A DNA stretch of 64,000 nucleotides from contig NZ_LR733413.1 in assembly GCF_902506345.1 (NCBI RefSeq), positions 1,939,683-2,003,682 of the forward strand, in the 5' to 3' direction. This document shows, in pieces, positions 26,220 to 33,697 of this stretch (position 1 is the first letter of the stretch; each line of letters begins with the position of its first letter). The stretch is from Flavobacterium sp. 9R (lineage in GTDB: Bacteria; Bacteroidota; Bacteroidia; Flavobacteriales; Flavobacteriaceae). A model generated the notes under the pieces. It was not told the DNA's origin. It saw only the letters and a list, made by a program, of their open reading frames with translations, and made no database searches. Position numbers and translations under genes: made by a program.

Positions 26220-27374
26220 ATGAATTATTTTTCTTCTGATTTTAAATTAGGCATATTAGGTGGCGGACAATTAGGTAAGATGCTTTTGTTTGACACTCGA
26301 AAATTCGACATACAAACTTACGTACTCGATCCTAGCGACGAAGCACCTTGCAAAATAGCTTGTAACCGATTCTTCAAAGGCGATTTGATGGATTTTGAAA
26401 CCGTTTATAATTTTGGAAAACAAGTCGATGTGCTGACTTTCGAAATAGAATTGGTGAATCTAGAAGCCATAGAAAAACTAGAAAACGAAGGCAAAAAAGT
26501 ATATCCTTCGCCTAAAACCTTGCGTTTGATTCAAAACAAAGGCGTTCAAAAAGATTTTTATACACAACACAATATTCCCACCGCTCCCTATACTCGATTT
26601 GAAAATCTTGAAGCATTACAATTAGCTGTTGCATCAAGTGAAGTCGAGATGCCTTTTGTGTGGAAATGTACTGAATTTGGTTACGACGGAAACGGCGTAA
26701 AAGTGGTGCGAAAAGCTTCGGATTTGGATTTGTTACCCAATGTAGAATGTATTGCCGAAACGATGATTCCGTTCAAAAACGAATTGGCCGTTATTGTTTG
26801 TCGCAATCCATCGGGTGAAATCAAAACCTATCCTGTAGTTGAAATGGAATTTCATCCCGAAGCCAATCAGGTAGAATATGTAATCTGTCCTGCTAGAATC
26901 GATGAAAAAGTAGCCGGAAAAGCCAGAGCAATTGCGCTAAATGTTTCGCAACAATTTAACCACGTTGGCCTTTTGGCGGTGGAAATGTTTCAAACCGAAG
27001 ACGATGACATCCTAGTGAATGAAGTTGCGCCTCGTCCGCACAATTCAGGTCATTACAGCATTGAAGCGAGTTATACCTCACAATTTGAAAATCATTTGCG
27101 TGCCATTTTGGATTTACCTTTAGGCAATACCGATAGTAAAGTGGCTGGAATTATGGTCAATTTGGTAGGTGCCGAAGGTCATTCAGGAGACGTGGTTTAC
27201 GAAAACATCGAAACGATTTTAGGTTGGAATGGCGTTACACCACACATTTATGGTAAAAAGCAAACTCGTCCTTTCAGAAAAATGGGACACGTGACCATTG
27301 CGAATGAAAATATGGCTGAAGCAAGAAGAATTGCGGAGGAAGTTAAAAATACAATTAAAGTGATTGCACAATAA
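26220..27374 (+). CDS. purK: 5-(carboxyamino)imidazole ribonucleotide synthase
   Basis: ATP-grasp enzyme of de novo purine synthesis that makes N5-CAIR from AIR, bicarbonate and ATP; 384 residues. The N-terminal LGILGGGQLGKML motif, the ATP-grasp core (PFVWKCTEFGYDGNGVKVV) and the C-terminal NEVAPRPHNSGHY are all present. The ATG at 26220 follows a -7 element and gives the normal length. It is followed after 85 bases by purE, its pathway partner. Confidence 0.96.
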   Translation: MNYFSSDFKLGILGGGQLGKMLLFDTRKFDIQTYVLDPSDEAPCKIACNRFFKGDLMDFETVYNFGKQVDVLTFEIELVNLEAIEKLENEGKKVYPSPKTLRLIQNKGVQKDFYTQHNIPTAPYTRFENLEALQLAVASSEVEMPFVWKCTEFGYDGNGVKVVRKASDLDLLPNVECIAETMIPFKNELAVIVCRNPSGEIKTYPVVEMEFHPEANQVEYVICPARIDEKVAGKARAIALNVSQQFNHVGLLAVEMFQTEDDDILVNEVAPRPHNSGHYSIEASYTSQFENHLRAILDLPLGNTDSKVAGIMVNLVGAEGHSGDVVYENIETILGWNGVTPHIYGKKQTRPFRKMGHVTIANENMAEARRIAEEVKNTIKVIAQ

Positions 27375-27459
27375 TTAAAAATTTTAAAGATTGAAAGATT
27401 TAAAGATTGGAGTATTCCTTTTTAAATTTTTCAATCATTTCATCTTTAAATATAAAACA

Positions 27460-27945
27460 ATGAGCAAAGTAGCCGTAATAATGGGCAGTATATCAGATAT
27501 GCCTGTAATGCAAGACGCCATCGATATCCTTAACGGATTTGATATTGCAGTAGAAGTCGATATTGTTTCGGCGCACAGAACACCAGAAAAATTATTTGAT
27601 TTTAGCCAAAACGCTCACAAACGAGGTATTTCAGTGATTATTGCTGGAGCGGGAGGCGCTGCACATTTACCAGGAATGGTAGCTTCTATGTCGCCACTTC
27701 CAGTAATCGGAGTTCCAGTAAAATCAAGTAATTCTATTGACGGTTGGGATTCTGTATTGTCAATTTTACAAATGCCAGGTGGTGTTCCAGTTGCCACTGT
27801 TGCCTTAAACGGTGCTAAAAACGCTGGAATTTTGGCAGCCCAAATCATCGGTAGTGCTGATAAATGCGTTTTAGATAAAATCGTCCTTTATAAAGAAGGA
27901 TTGAAAGATGCCGTAAACAAAGCGGCTGAAGGATTGAAAAAATAG
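27460..27945 (+). CDS. purE: N5-CAIR mutase
   Basis: Class I PurE, converts N5-CAIR to CAIR; 161 residues. The diagnostic MGSISDMPVM, SAHRTPEKLFDF, AGAGGAAHLPGM and GVPVKS motifs are intact, including the catalytic His of AHRTP. The ATG at 27460 gives the family N-terminus. It follows purK; the 85-base spacer holds a low-complexity inverted repeat of ATTTAAAGAT-like words that could fold in the purKE message. Confidence 0.97.
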   Translation: MSKVAVIMGSISDMPVMQDAIDILNGFDIAVEVDIVSAHRTPEKLFDFSQNAHKRGISVIIAGAGGAAHLPGMVASMSPLPVIGVPVKSSNSIDGWDSVLSILQMPGGVPVATVALNGAKNAGILAAQIIGSADKCVLDKIVLYKEGLKDAVNKAAEGLKK

Positions 27946-27990
27946 ATACCTGACGAACAAATCGGCTATTTTAAATTAATAATCAATAAA

Positions 27991-28059
27991 AGTACGGACA
28001 GGTCGCTATCTTAAATCATAATAATAAAATATAAAGTACGGACAGGTCGCGACCTGTCC
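27991..28059 (+). repeat. Tandem 18-base repeat ending in a perfect 20-base palindrome
   Basis: AAAGTACGGACAGGTCGC occurs at about 27989-28006 and again at 28033-28050. The second copy continues into GGACAGGTCGCGACCTGTCC (28040-28059), a perfect 20-base palindrome that is GC-rich against its AT-rich surroundings. It lies between purE and the M3 peptidase gene, 12 bases before the ATG at 28072. Confidence 0.85.
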
Positions 28060-28071
28060 CTTCGGTAAAAT

Positions 28072-30099
28072 ATGGAAATTTTAACCTCTACCTTCAAAAC
28101 GAAATACAATACTGCACCCTTTTCTCAGATAAAATTGGAGGATTACCAACCTGCATTTATCGAGAATATCGCTGCAGCAAAAGCAGAAATTGATGCCATC
28201 ATCAACAATCCAGCAGCTCCGACTTTCGAAAATACTATCGAGGCCTTGGATTTTTCAGGAAACGCTTTGGACCGTTTATCTTCTATTTTTTTTAATTTGA
28301 ATTCGGCCGAAACTTGCGATGAGATGCAAAAAATAGCCCAAGAAGTTTCGCCTTTGTTGACCGAATTCAGCAACGATATTACCTTAAACGAAGCCTTATT
28401 CCAAAGAATAAAATCGGTTTACGAGCAAAAAGATACCTTAAATTTATCCCCCGAACAAGCAACATTATTAGACAAGAAATTCAAAAGTTTTTCTCGAAAT
28501 GGTGCCTTACTTTCGGAGGAAGACAAACTAAAATTACGCGAAATCGATACGGAATTGGCTAAACTCAAACTGACTTTCAGTGAAAATGTTTTAGCCGAAA
28601 CCAACAACTACCAATTGCATTTGACTAATGAAGCCGATTTAAAAGGTTTACCAGAAGATGCTATTGAAGCAGCTAGTGCATTGGCCAAAAGCAAGGATTT
28701 GGAGGGTTGGATTTTTACTTTGGATTTTCCAAGTTATATTCCGTTTGTGACCTATGCTGACAATCGTGAATTGCGAAAAGAAATCGCCATCGCTGCTGGT
28801 AAAAAAGCCTTTCAAAATAACGAATTCGACAATCAAGCCATTGCCTTAAAAATTGCTAAGTTACGCTTCGAAAGAGCTAATTTATTGGGATATGAAACGC
28901 ATTCTCATTTTGTCTTGGAAGAAAGAATGGCGCAACATCCTGACAAAGTCAAATCGTTTTTGAATGATTTGTTGACCAAAGCCAAACCAGCCGCTGAAAA
29001 AGAGTTTGCTGAATTATCTGCTTTCGCCAAAGAATTAGATGGCATTGAACAATTAGAAAAATGGGATGGCGCTTATTATGCTGAAAAATTGAAGCAAAAA
29101 TTATTCAATTTGGATGACGAAAAGCTGAAACCTTATTTTCAATTAGAAAATGTTTTGAACGGTGCTTTTACTATTGCCAATAAATTATTTGGATTGACCT
29201 TCACGGAAATTTTCGACATCGATAAATACCACGAAGAAGTAACCACGTATGAAGTGAAAGATGAATTTGGCGAACTCGTTGCTATTTTCTACGCTGATTT
29301 TTTCCCAAGAAAAGGCAAACGAAACGGCGCTTGGATGACTTCTTTCAAATCGCAATACATCAAAGACGGCATAAACGAAAGACCACACATTTCGAATGTT
29401 TGCAATTTCACCAAGCCAACCGCCACCAAACCTTCATTACTAACTTTTAATGAAGTAACGACTTTATTCCACGAATTTGGTCACGGATTACACGGTATGT
29501 TGGCCAATACTATTTATCCAAGTTTATCAGGAACCTCAGTGTACTGGGATTTTGTGGAACTACCAAGTCAGGTGATGGAAAACTGGTGCTACGAACCAGA
29601 AGCATTGGCATTATTTGCGAAACATTATGAAACGGGCGAAATTATTCCACAAGAATATGTAGATAAAATAAAAGAAAGCGCTAGTTTCCAAGAAGGAATG
29701 GCTACGCTTCGCCAATTGAGTTTTGGTATTTTAGATATGGCCTTTCATAGTAACAATCCAAGCGCGATTACTAACATCAAAGCGTTTGAAAAAACGGCTT
29801 TTGAAGGCACCTCCTTATATCCTGATGTAGCTGAGAATTGTATGTCGGTTTCTTTCTCCCATATTTTTGCAGGAGGATATTCTTCTGGTTATTACAGCTA
29901 CAAATGGGCAGAAGTGCTCGATGCCGATGCGTTTGCTTATTTTCAAGAAAAAGGCATTTTCAATAAAGAAGTGGCGACAAAATTCAAAGACAACGTACTT
30001 TCGAAAGGCGGCACCGAATTGCCAATGGAACTCTACAAACGCTTTAGAGGACAAGAACCAAAAGCAGATGCGCTTTTGAAAAGAGCAGGGTTGCTGTAA
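28072..30099 (+). CDS. M3-family oligopeptidase / dipeptidyl carboxypeptidase
   Basis: Zinc metallopeptidase of 675 residues, thimet-oligopeptidase fold. The zinc motif HEFGH is in TLFHEFGHGLHGM, with the downstream Glu in the WDFVELPSQVMENWC segment; the C-terminal FSHIFAGGYSSGYYSYKWAE contains the substrate-binding Tyr residues. No signal peptide, so it is cytosolic and probably degrades short peptides; the family includes Dcp and OpdA. The last 150 bases are duplicated, in decayed form, at 33262-33411. The gene is intact and ends before a hairpin terminator. Confidence 0.93.
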   Translation: MEILTSTFKTKYNTAPFSQIKLEDYQPAFIENIAAAKAEIDAIINNPAAPTFENTIEALDFSGNALDRLSSIFFNLNSAETCDEMQKIAQEVSPLLTEFSNDITLNEALFQRIKSVYEQKDTLNLSPEQATLLDKKFKSFSRNGALLSEEDKLKLREIDTELAKLKLTFSENVLAETNNYQLHLTNEADLKGLPEDAIEAASALAKSKDLEGWIFTLDFPSYIPFVTYADNRELRKEIAIAAGKKAFQNNEFDNQAIALKIAKLRFERANLLGYETHSHFVLEERMAQHPDKVKSFLNDLLTKAKPAAEKEFAELSAFAKELDGIEQLEKWDGAYYAEKLKQKLFNLDDEKLKPYFQLENVLNGAFTIANKLFGLTFTEIFDIDKYHEEVTTYEVKDEFGELVAIFYADFFPRKGKRNGAWMTSFKSQYIKDGINERPHISNVCNFTKPTATKPSLLTFNEVTTLFHEFGHGLHGMLANTIYPSLSGTSVYWDFVELPSQVMENWCYEPEALALFAKHYETGEIIPQEYVDKIKESASFQEGMATLRQLSFGILDMAFHSNNPSAITNIKAFEKTAFEGTSLYPDVAENCMSVSFSHIFAGGYSSGYYSYKWAEVLDADAFAYFQEKGIFNKEVATKFKDNVLSKGGTELPMELYKRFRGQEPKADALLKRAGLL

Positions 30100-30134
30100 A
30101 AGATTGCAGATATTAGAATTTAGAATTCAAAGAA

Positions 30135-30168
30135 AATTCCGAAGTATTGCTACTTCGGAATTTTTTAT
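30135..30168 (+). terminator. Terminator of the M3 peptidase gene
   Basis: 12-base stem AATTCCGAAGTA / TACTTCGGAATT with a 4-base loop, followed by TTTT. A similar terminator (33433-33466) follows the decayed duplicate of the gene end. Confidence 0.9.
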
Positions 30169-30175
30169 TTCAAAT

Positions 30176-30201
30176 AAACTTTCATTTATTTTTGAAAGTT
30201 T
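30176..30201 (+). promoter_or_regulatory. Operator 1 (AAACTTTCA-N8-TGAAAGTTT) for the MarR/GbsR-type regulator
   Basis: Perfect inverted repeat with 9-base arms and an 8-base spacer, repeated with identical arms and spacing at 30751-30776. The right arm covers the likely -33 region of the promoter, whose -7 element TAcaTTTG is at 30215-30222, 4 bases before the regulator ATG. This layout suggests repression of the regulator's own gene. Confidence 0.85.
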
Positions 30202-30214
30202 AAAAACTTTTACA

Positions 30215-30222
30215 TACATTTG
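30215..30222 (+). promoter_or_regulatory. -7 element of the regulator gene promoter (TAcaTTTG)
   Basis: TACATTTG ends 4 bases before the ATG at 30227. TTTG of the -33 region (30191-30194) lies in the operator, with a 20-base spacing. Confidence 0.75.
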
Positions 30223-30226
30223 AACT

Positions 30227-30730
30227 ATGGAATTCAAAGAAGCAAAAAATAAGTTCGTACAAACTTGGGGGGCATTAGGCTCGCAATGGGGCATTAACAA
30301 AACAATGGCACAAATTCACGCTTTGTTGATGGTTTCAAGCGAGGCTGTTTCGATGGAAGAAGTAATGGAAGAATTACAAATTTCACGAGGCAATGCCAGT
30401 ATGAATTTACGAGCTTTGATGGATTGGGGAATTGTATATAAAGAATACAAGGCTGGTGAAAGAAGAGAATTTTTTACAGCCGAAAAAGATTTAGACGAGT
30501 TAGCAGTCAAAATTGCTAGAGAAAGAAGCAAGCGTGAAATTAAACCAGCACTTAAAATTTTAAAAGAAGTATCATCCATTCAATCCAATAACACAGCAGA
30601 AGAAATACAATTTATTGAGCAAACCACAAAACTCTACGATTTTGTTTTGAAAGCCGATAATGTTTTGGATAAAATCACTGAATACAAAGACAATTGGCTA
30701 ACCAAATTGGTAGTTAAGTTTATGAAATAA
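30227..30730 (+). CDS. GbsR/MarR-family transcriptional regulator
   Basis: DNA-binding protein of 167 residues with a winged helix in the N-terminal half: MAQIHALLMVSSEAVSMEEV, recognition region LQISRGNASMNLRALMDWG, and the wing YKEYKAGERREFFTAE. The C-terminal half is helical and probably serves for dimerisation. The NKTMAQIHALL opening is typical of the GbsR branch. It has its own operator-promoter, and the same operator stands in front of the following genes, so it very probably controls both. First gene of the inserted block 30100-33411. Confidence 0.88.
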   Translation: MEFKEAKNKFVQTWGALGSQWGINKTMAQIHALLMVSSEAVSMEEVMEELQISRGNASMNLRALMDWGIVYKEYKAGERREFFTAEKDLDELAVKIARERSKREIKPALKILKEVSSIQSNNTAEEIQFIEQTTKLYDFVLKADNVLDKITEYKDNWLTKLVVKFMK

Positions 30731-30750
30731 AGCTAAAAAAAATTTAACAC

Positions 30751-30776
30751 AAACTTTCATTTTTTTCTGAAAGTTT
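30751..30776 (+). promoter_or_regulatory. Operator 2 (same 26-base inverted repeat) before the membrane-protein genes
   Basis: AAACTTTCA (30751-30759) and TGAAAGTTT (30768-30776), arms and 8-base spacer exactly as in operator 1. It lies 16 bases before the ATG at 30793 and 20 bases after the regulator stop. No clear TAnnTTTG follows, so the downstream genes may use a weak promoter or read-through. Confidence 0.85.
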
Positions 30777-30792
30777 AAAACAAAATAAAATT

Positions 30793-31140
30793 ATGAACCT
30801 CAACATCATTGGGTATTTTATTTACCTCATTATAACTGCTTTTAAAATTCTGATTGTTGGCAAAATCTGCTATAAAAACGGAAATATTTATGTTGCTGAA
30901 TTACTCCCAAAACATAGGACTTTATCTCAAAAGACAAATCAAATACTACTATTAGCCTATTATCTTTTGAATATTGGTTACTGTGCAATGACTTTAATTT
31001 CGTGGGAAAGAATACTTTCAACAAACCAACTCATTGAAGTTATAGCTTTAAAAACTGCAATAATTGCTTTTATTCTTTCAGCACTGCATTACACAAACAT
31101 TATGGTAATTACCAAATACATTAAAAAATTAATCAAATAA
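30793..31140 (+). CDS. Small integral membrane protein, paralogue A
   Basis: Unrecognised family. 115 residues with about three membrane segments (8-25, 52-72, 82-105) and a polar loop after the first (KICYKNGNIYVAELLPKHRT). It is clearly related to the next gene product: both have a Phe/Tyr-KNG-N/K-IY motif, an Asn-x-(I/L)-(L/F) stretch and YYLLNIG / FYLLNLG. It stands directly after operator 2. Function unknown; a pair of related subunits of one membrane complex is likely. Confidence 0.75.
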   Translation: MNLNIIGYFIYLIITAFKILIVGKICYKNGNIYVAELLPKHRTLSQKTNQILLLAYYLLNIGYCAMTLISWERILSTNQLIEVIALKTAIIAFILSALHYTNIMVITKYIKKLIK

Positions 31141-31158
31141 CAATTAAATTCAAACATT

Positions 31159-31521
31159 ATGGAAACGACAAAAATCCTTATCGGTTACAGCATCTATTTA
31201 CCTGTTGCAATATTCTTGACTTACTACGTTTCAAAAACACTTTTTAAAAATGGAAAAATCTATATGCTAGATATTTTCAGAGGTAGAGAGGAAATTGCAA
31301 ATGCAACAAACAAACTTTTTGAGACAGGTTTTTACCTACTTAATCTTGGATTCGCTTTGATGATATTAACTATTAGTGAGTATAAAAATGATTATCAAAC
31401 TTTAATTGAAGCCTTAAGTTATAAAATTGGAGGGTTTTCAATCTATTTGGGATTAATGTTGTTTTTGAATTTGTATTTTTTCTTTAGAGGGAAAAGAAAA
31501 GCAAAAGAAGCACTACAATAG
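31159..31521 (+). CDS. Small integral membrane protein, paralogue B
   Basis: Unrecognised family. 120 residues, about three membrane segments (6-25, 55-72, 92-110), a basic C-terminal tail (FFRGKRKAKEALQ) that should stay in the cytosol. Paralogue of the preceding product: LFKNGKIYMLDIFRG and GFYLLNLGFALM match the equivalent stretches. It begins 18 bases after paralogue A. The two probably arose by duplication and act together. Confidence 0.75.
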   Translation: METTKILIGYSIYLPVAIFLTYYVSKTLFKNGKIYMLDIFRGREEIANATNKLFETGFYLLNLGFALMILTISEYKNDYQTLIEALSYKIGGFSIYLGLMLFLNLYFFFRGKRKAKEALQ

Positions 31522-31547
31522 TAAAAGTCATTCTAACTGATAAAAAT

Positions 31548-31859
31548 ATGAAAGCAATAAAAAACTTAAACATCATTGCATTAGGAATCCCCTTGTTTAT
31601 CTCTTTATTTGCACTATTCGAAAATGGACTCTTTCTATTGGCATTGTTATCGACTATGATAACAGGAGCAATTCAAATACTACTAGCTATAAAGTATTGG
31701 CAAGAACATCCAAAAAATGTTTTAATTAAAATTTACTTTTTAGGTGTTACTCTATTCTTTTTACTGTTATACCTCTACTCTACATTTTGGATTTGGTGTT
31801 TACCTCCCTTTTTATGCATCTATTTATCAATCTTAATTCATACCAATGAAATCAAATAA
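31548..31859 (+). CDS. Small integral membrane protein, third of the block
   Basis: Unrecognised family. 103 residues, strongly hydrophobic, about four membrane segments with a short polar loop (KYWQEHPKNVL) in the middle. Not obviously related to the two proteins before it. Its last 14 bases overlap the start of the epimerase gene, which indicates translational coupling within one operon. Confidence 0.7.
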   Translation: MKAIKNLNIIALGIPLFISLFALFENGLFLLALLSTMITGAIQILLAIKYWQEHPKNVLIKIYFLGVTLFFLLLYLYSTFWIWCLPPFLCIYLSILIHTNEIK

Positions 31860-32760
31860 ACTAATCATAGCAGCAGGAACAGGATTTTTAGGACAGGTTT
31901 TGACGAACCATTTTAGAGATAAATTTGAAGAAATCATTATCTTGACAAGAGGAGAATCAAAAATTAAGGATACTATAAAATATGTAAATTGGGATGCCAA
32001 AAAAACATTTTCTGGTTGGGAGAAGGAATTAGAAAACGCAACTGTTTTAATAAACCTTACAGGTAAATCGGTAGATTGTCGCTATACTAAAAAAAATAAA
32101 AAAGAAATTTTGTTGTCTAGAATTGAAAGTACAAAGATTCTAAACAAAGCTGTTACACGATGTGCAAATCCACCTAAACATTGGCTAAATTCTTCTACTG
32201 CTACCATCTATCGTTTTTCACTCGACAAAGAAATGGATGAAATGAATGGTGAAATTGGAAATGACTTCTCAATGAATGTGGCGCAGTCTTGGGAAAAAGC
32301 ATTCTTCAAAACCGAAACGCCTAATACTTTAAAAACGGCTTTGCGAACATCAATAGTTCTGGGTAAAAACGGAGGCGCTTTTGTTCCTTTAAAGACTTTA
32401 GCTAAGTTTGGTTTAGGTGGAAAACAAGGAAAAGGAAACCAATTCATCAGCTGGATTCACGAAGACGATTTTGCAAGAGCAATAAACTTTATCATCGAAA
32501 ACGAAATTACTGGAGTGGTAAATATTGTGTCGCCAAAGCCCATTACAAATAGAGACTTTATGGCACTTTTAAGTAAATCTGTAGGCGTACCATTTGTTGT
32601 CCCCATAAGTGAGCTACTATTAAAAATAGGCTCAATAATCATAAAAACGGAAAGTGAACTAGTTTTAAAAAGTCGTAATGTGATTCCGAAACGATTACAA
32701 CAATATGGCTTTCAATTTGAATTCAGTACTTTAGAAAAAGCATTGAAAAACCTTTCATAA
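31846..32760 (+). CDS. TIGR01777-family NAD(P)-dependent epimerase-like protein
   Basis: Extended/atypical SDR of 304 residues (SDR39U1, YfcH-like). The Rossmann nucleotide motif is AAGTGFLGQVL; LINLTGKSVDCRYT and STATIYR are family signatures; the C-terminal DUF1731 region (VPISELLLKIGSIIIKTES, then VIPKRLQQYGFQF) is present. Reaction unknown for the family. It overlaps the preceding gene and is followed by an SRPBCC gene after one base. TIGR01777 and SRPBCC partners also occur together, or fused, elsewhere, which supports a shared small-molecule or lipid substrate. Confidence 0.88.
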   Translation: MKSNKLIIAAGTGFLGQVLTNHFRDKFEEIIILTRGESKIKDTIKYVNWDAKKTFSGWEKELENATVLINLTGKSVDCRYTKKNKKEILLSRIESTKILNKAVTRCANPPKHWLNSSTATIYRFSLDKEMDEMNGEIGNDFSMNVAQSWEKAFFKTETPNTLKTALRTSIVLGKNGGAFVPLKTLAKFGLGGKQGKGNQFISWIHEDDFARAINFIIENEITGVVNIVSPKPITNRDFMALLSKSVGVPFVVPISELLLKIGSIIIKTESELVLKSRNVIPKRLQQYGFQFEFSTLEKALKNLS

Positions 32761-32761
32761 A

Positions 32762-33214
32762 ATGACCACTATCACCTTAATCACGATTATAAACGCTCCG
32801 AAAGAGCTTGTTTTTGATGCCTTCAGAAATATAGATTTACATCAACAATCAACAAGCAAAACTAAAGAATTGGCAATTGCTGGAGTTACATCAGGTTTAA
32901 TCAATTTAAATGAAACGGTAACTTGGAGAGGCCAACATTTCGGTTTGTATCTCACACATAAAAGTAGAATTACCGAAATGAACTTGTATTCGAACTTTAG
33001 GGATGAAATGGTTGAGGGAAGATTCAAATCTTTTCAACACAATCATTTTTTTGAAGAAGTAAATGGCTGCACAACAATGAAAGATGAAATACAATACGAA
33101 GTACCATTAACTATATTGGGAAAAATATTTGATAGTTTAATTTTGAAAAAACATTTAACCAAATTCATAACAGAAAGAAATCAATTCATAAAAAAAATAG
33201 TTGAAAAAAATTAA
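32762..33214 (+). CDS. SRPBCC-family ligand-binding protein
   Basis: 150-residue protein of the START/Bet v1-like superfamily. The N-terminal strand TLITIINAPKELVFDAFRNI, the central TWRGQHFGLYLTHKSRITEM and C-terminal helix (KKHLTKFITERNQFIKKIV) fit the helix-grip fold that encloses a hydrophobic ligand. Starts 1 base after the epimerase stop, so the two are coupled. Last intact gene of the inserted block. Ligand unknown. Confidence 0.82.
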   Translation: MTTITLITIINAPKELVFDAFRNIDLHQQSTSKTKELAIAGVTSGLINLNETVTWRGQHFGLYLTHKSRITEMNLYSNFRDEMVEGRFKSFQHNHFFEEVNGCTTMKDEIQYEVPLTILGKIFDSLILKKHLTKFITERNQFIKKIVEKN

Positions 33215-33261
33215 AAAACATCGTCTAATATGGAGAAAGATTCATATTAGAAAAACCGAAA

Positions 33262-33411
33262 AAAGGCATTTTCAATAAAGAAGTGGCAACAAAATTCAAA
33301 GACAACGTCCTTTAGAAAGGCGGCACCGAATTGCCAATGGAACTCTACAAACGCTTTAGAGGTCAAGAACCAAAGGCGGATGCGCTTTTGAAAAGAGCGG
33401 GGTTGATTTAG
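33262..33411 (+). pseudogene. Decayed duplicate of the 3' end of the M3 peptidase gene
   Basis: About 150 bases align without gaps to 29950-30099 at a constant offset of 3312, with about 10 mismatches. The first 28 or so bases are identical. One mismatch turns a Ser codon (TCG) into an in-frame TAG, so it is not functional. It encodes the equivalent of the last 50 residues (NKEVATKFKDNV onward). It is followed by a terminator that resembles the one after the intact gene. Best read as the displaced original gene end at the far border of an insertion. Confidence 0.93.
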
Positions 33412-33432
33412 TCAATTTCAGTATTCATATAA

Positions 33433-33466
33433 AAAACCGAGGTAGCAATGCTTCGGTTTTTTATTT
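33433..33466 (+). terminator. Terminator after the displaced gene end
   Basis: Stem AAAACCGAGG / CTTCGGTTTT (one G-T pair), loop TAGCAATG, then a T-run. Related in loop and flanks to the terminator at 30135-30168, so the duplication includes the terminator. The rest of the spacer to 33697 is AT-rich with nothing else clear. Confidence 0.85.
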
Positions 33467-33697
33467 TCTAAAATATTTCTTATTTTTTTGTAACAATTAA
33501 TAAGTGTTTCCGTATAATTAGAGATTTTATACCATAACGATATTCTAAAATAACACAGGGCTGTTGTAACTTCAAAAAGGGATTTCAATTATATAATACA
33601 ATTTGAATTCAGAAACTAAAAAAGGAAATTACAGTATTTTTCTATAGTCATTATCTATAAAAATCAAACATAGTAATAATCAAAAAAATATTTCATA

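Noticed and set aside
30100..33411. A complete mobile element
   Set aside because: No integrase, transposase or clear att site beyond the duplicated gene end; described as an inserted block only.
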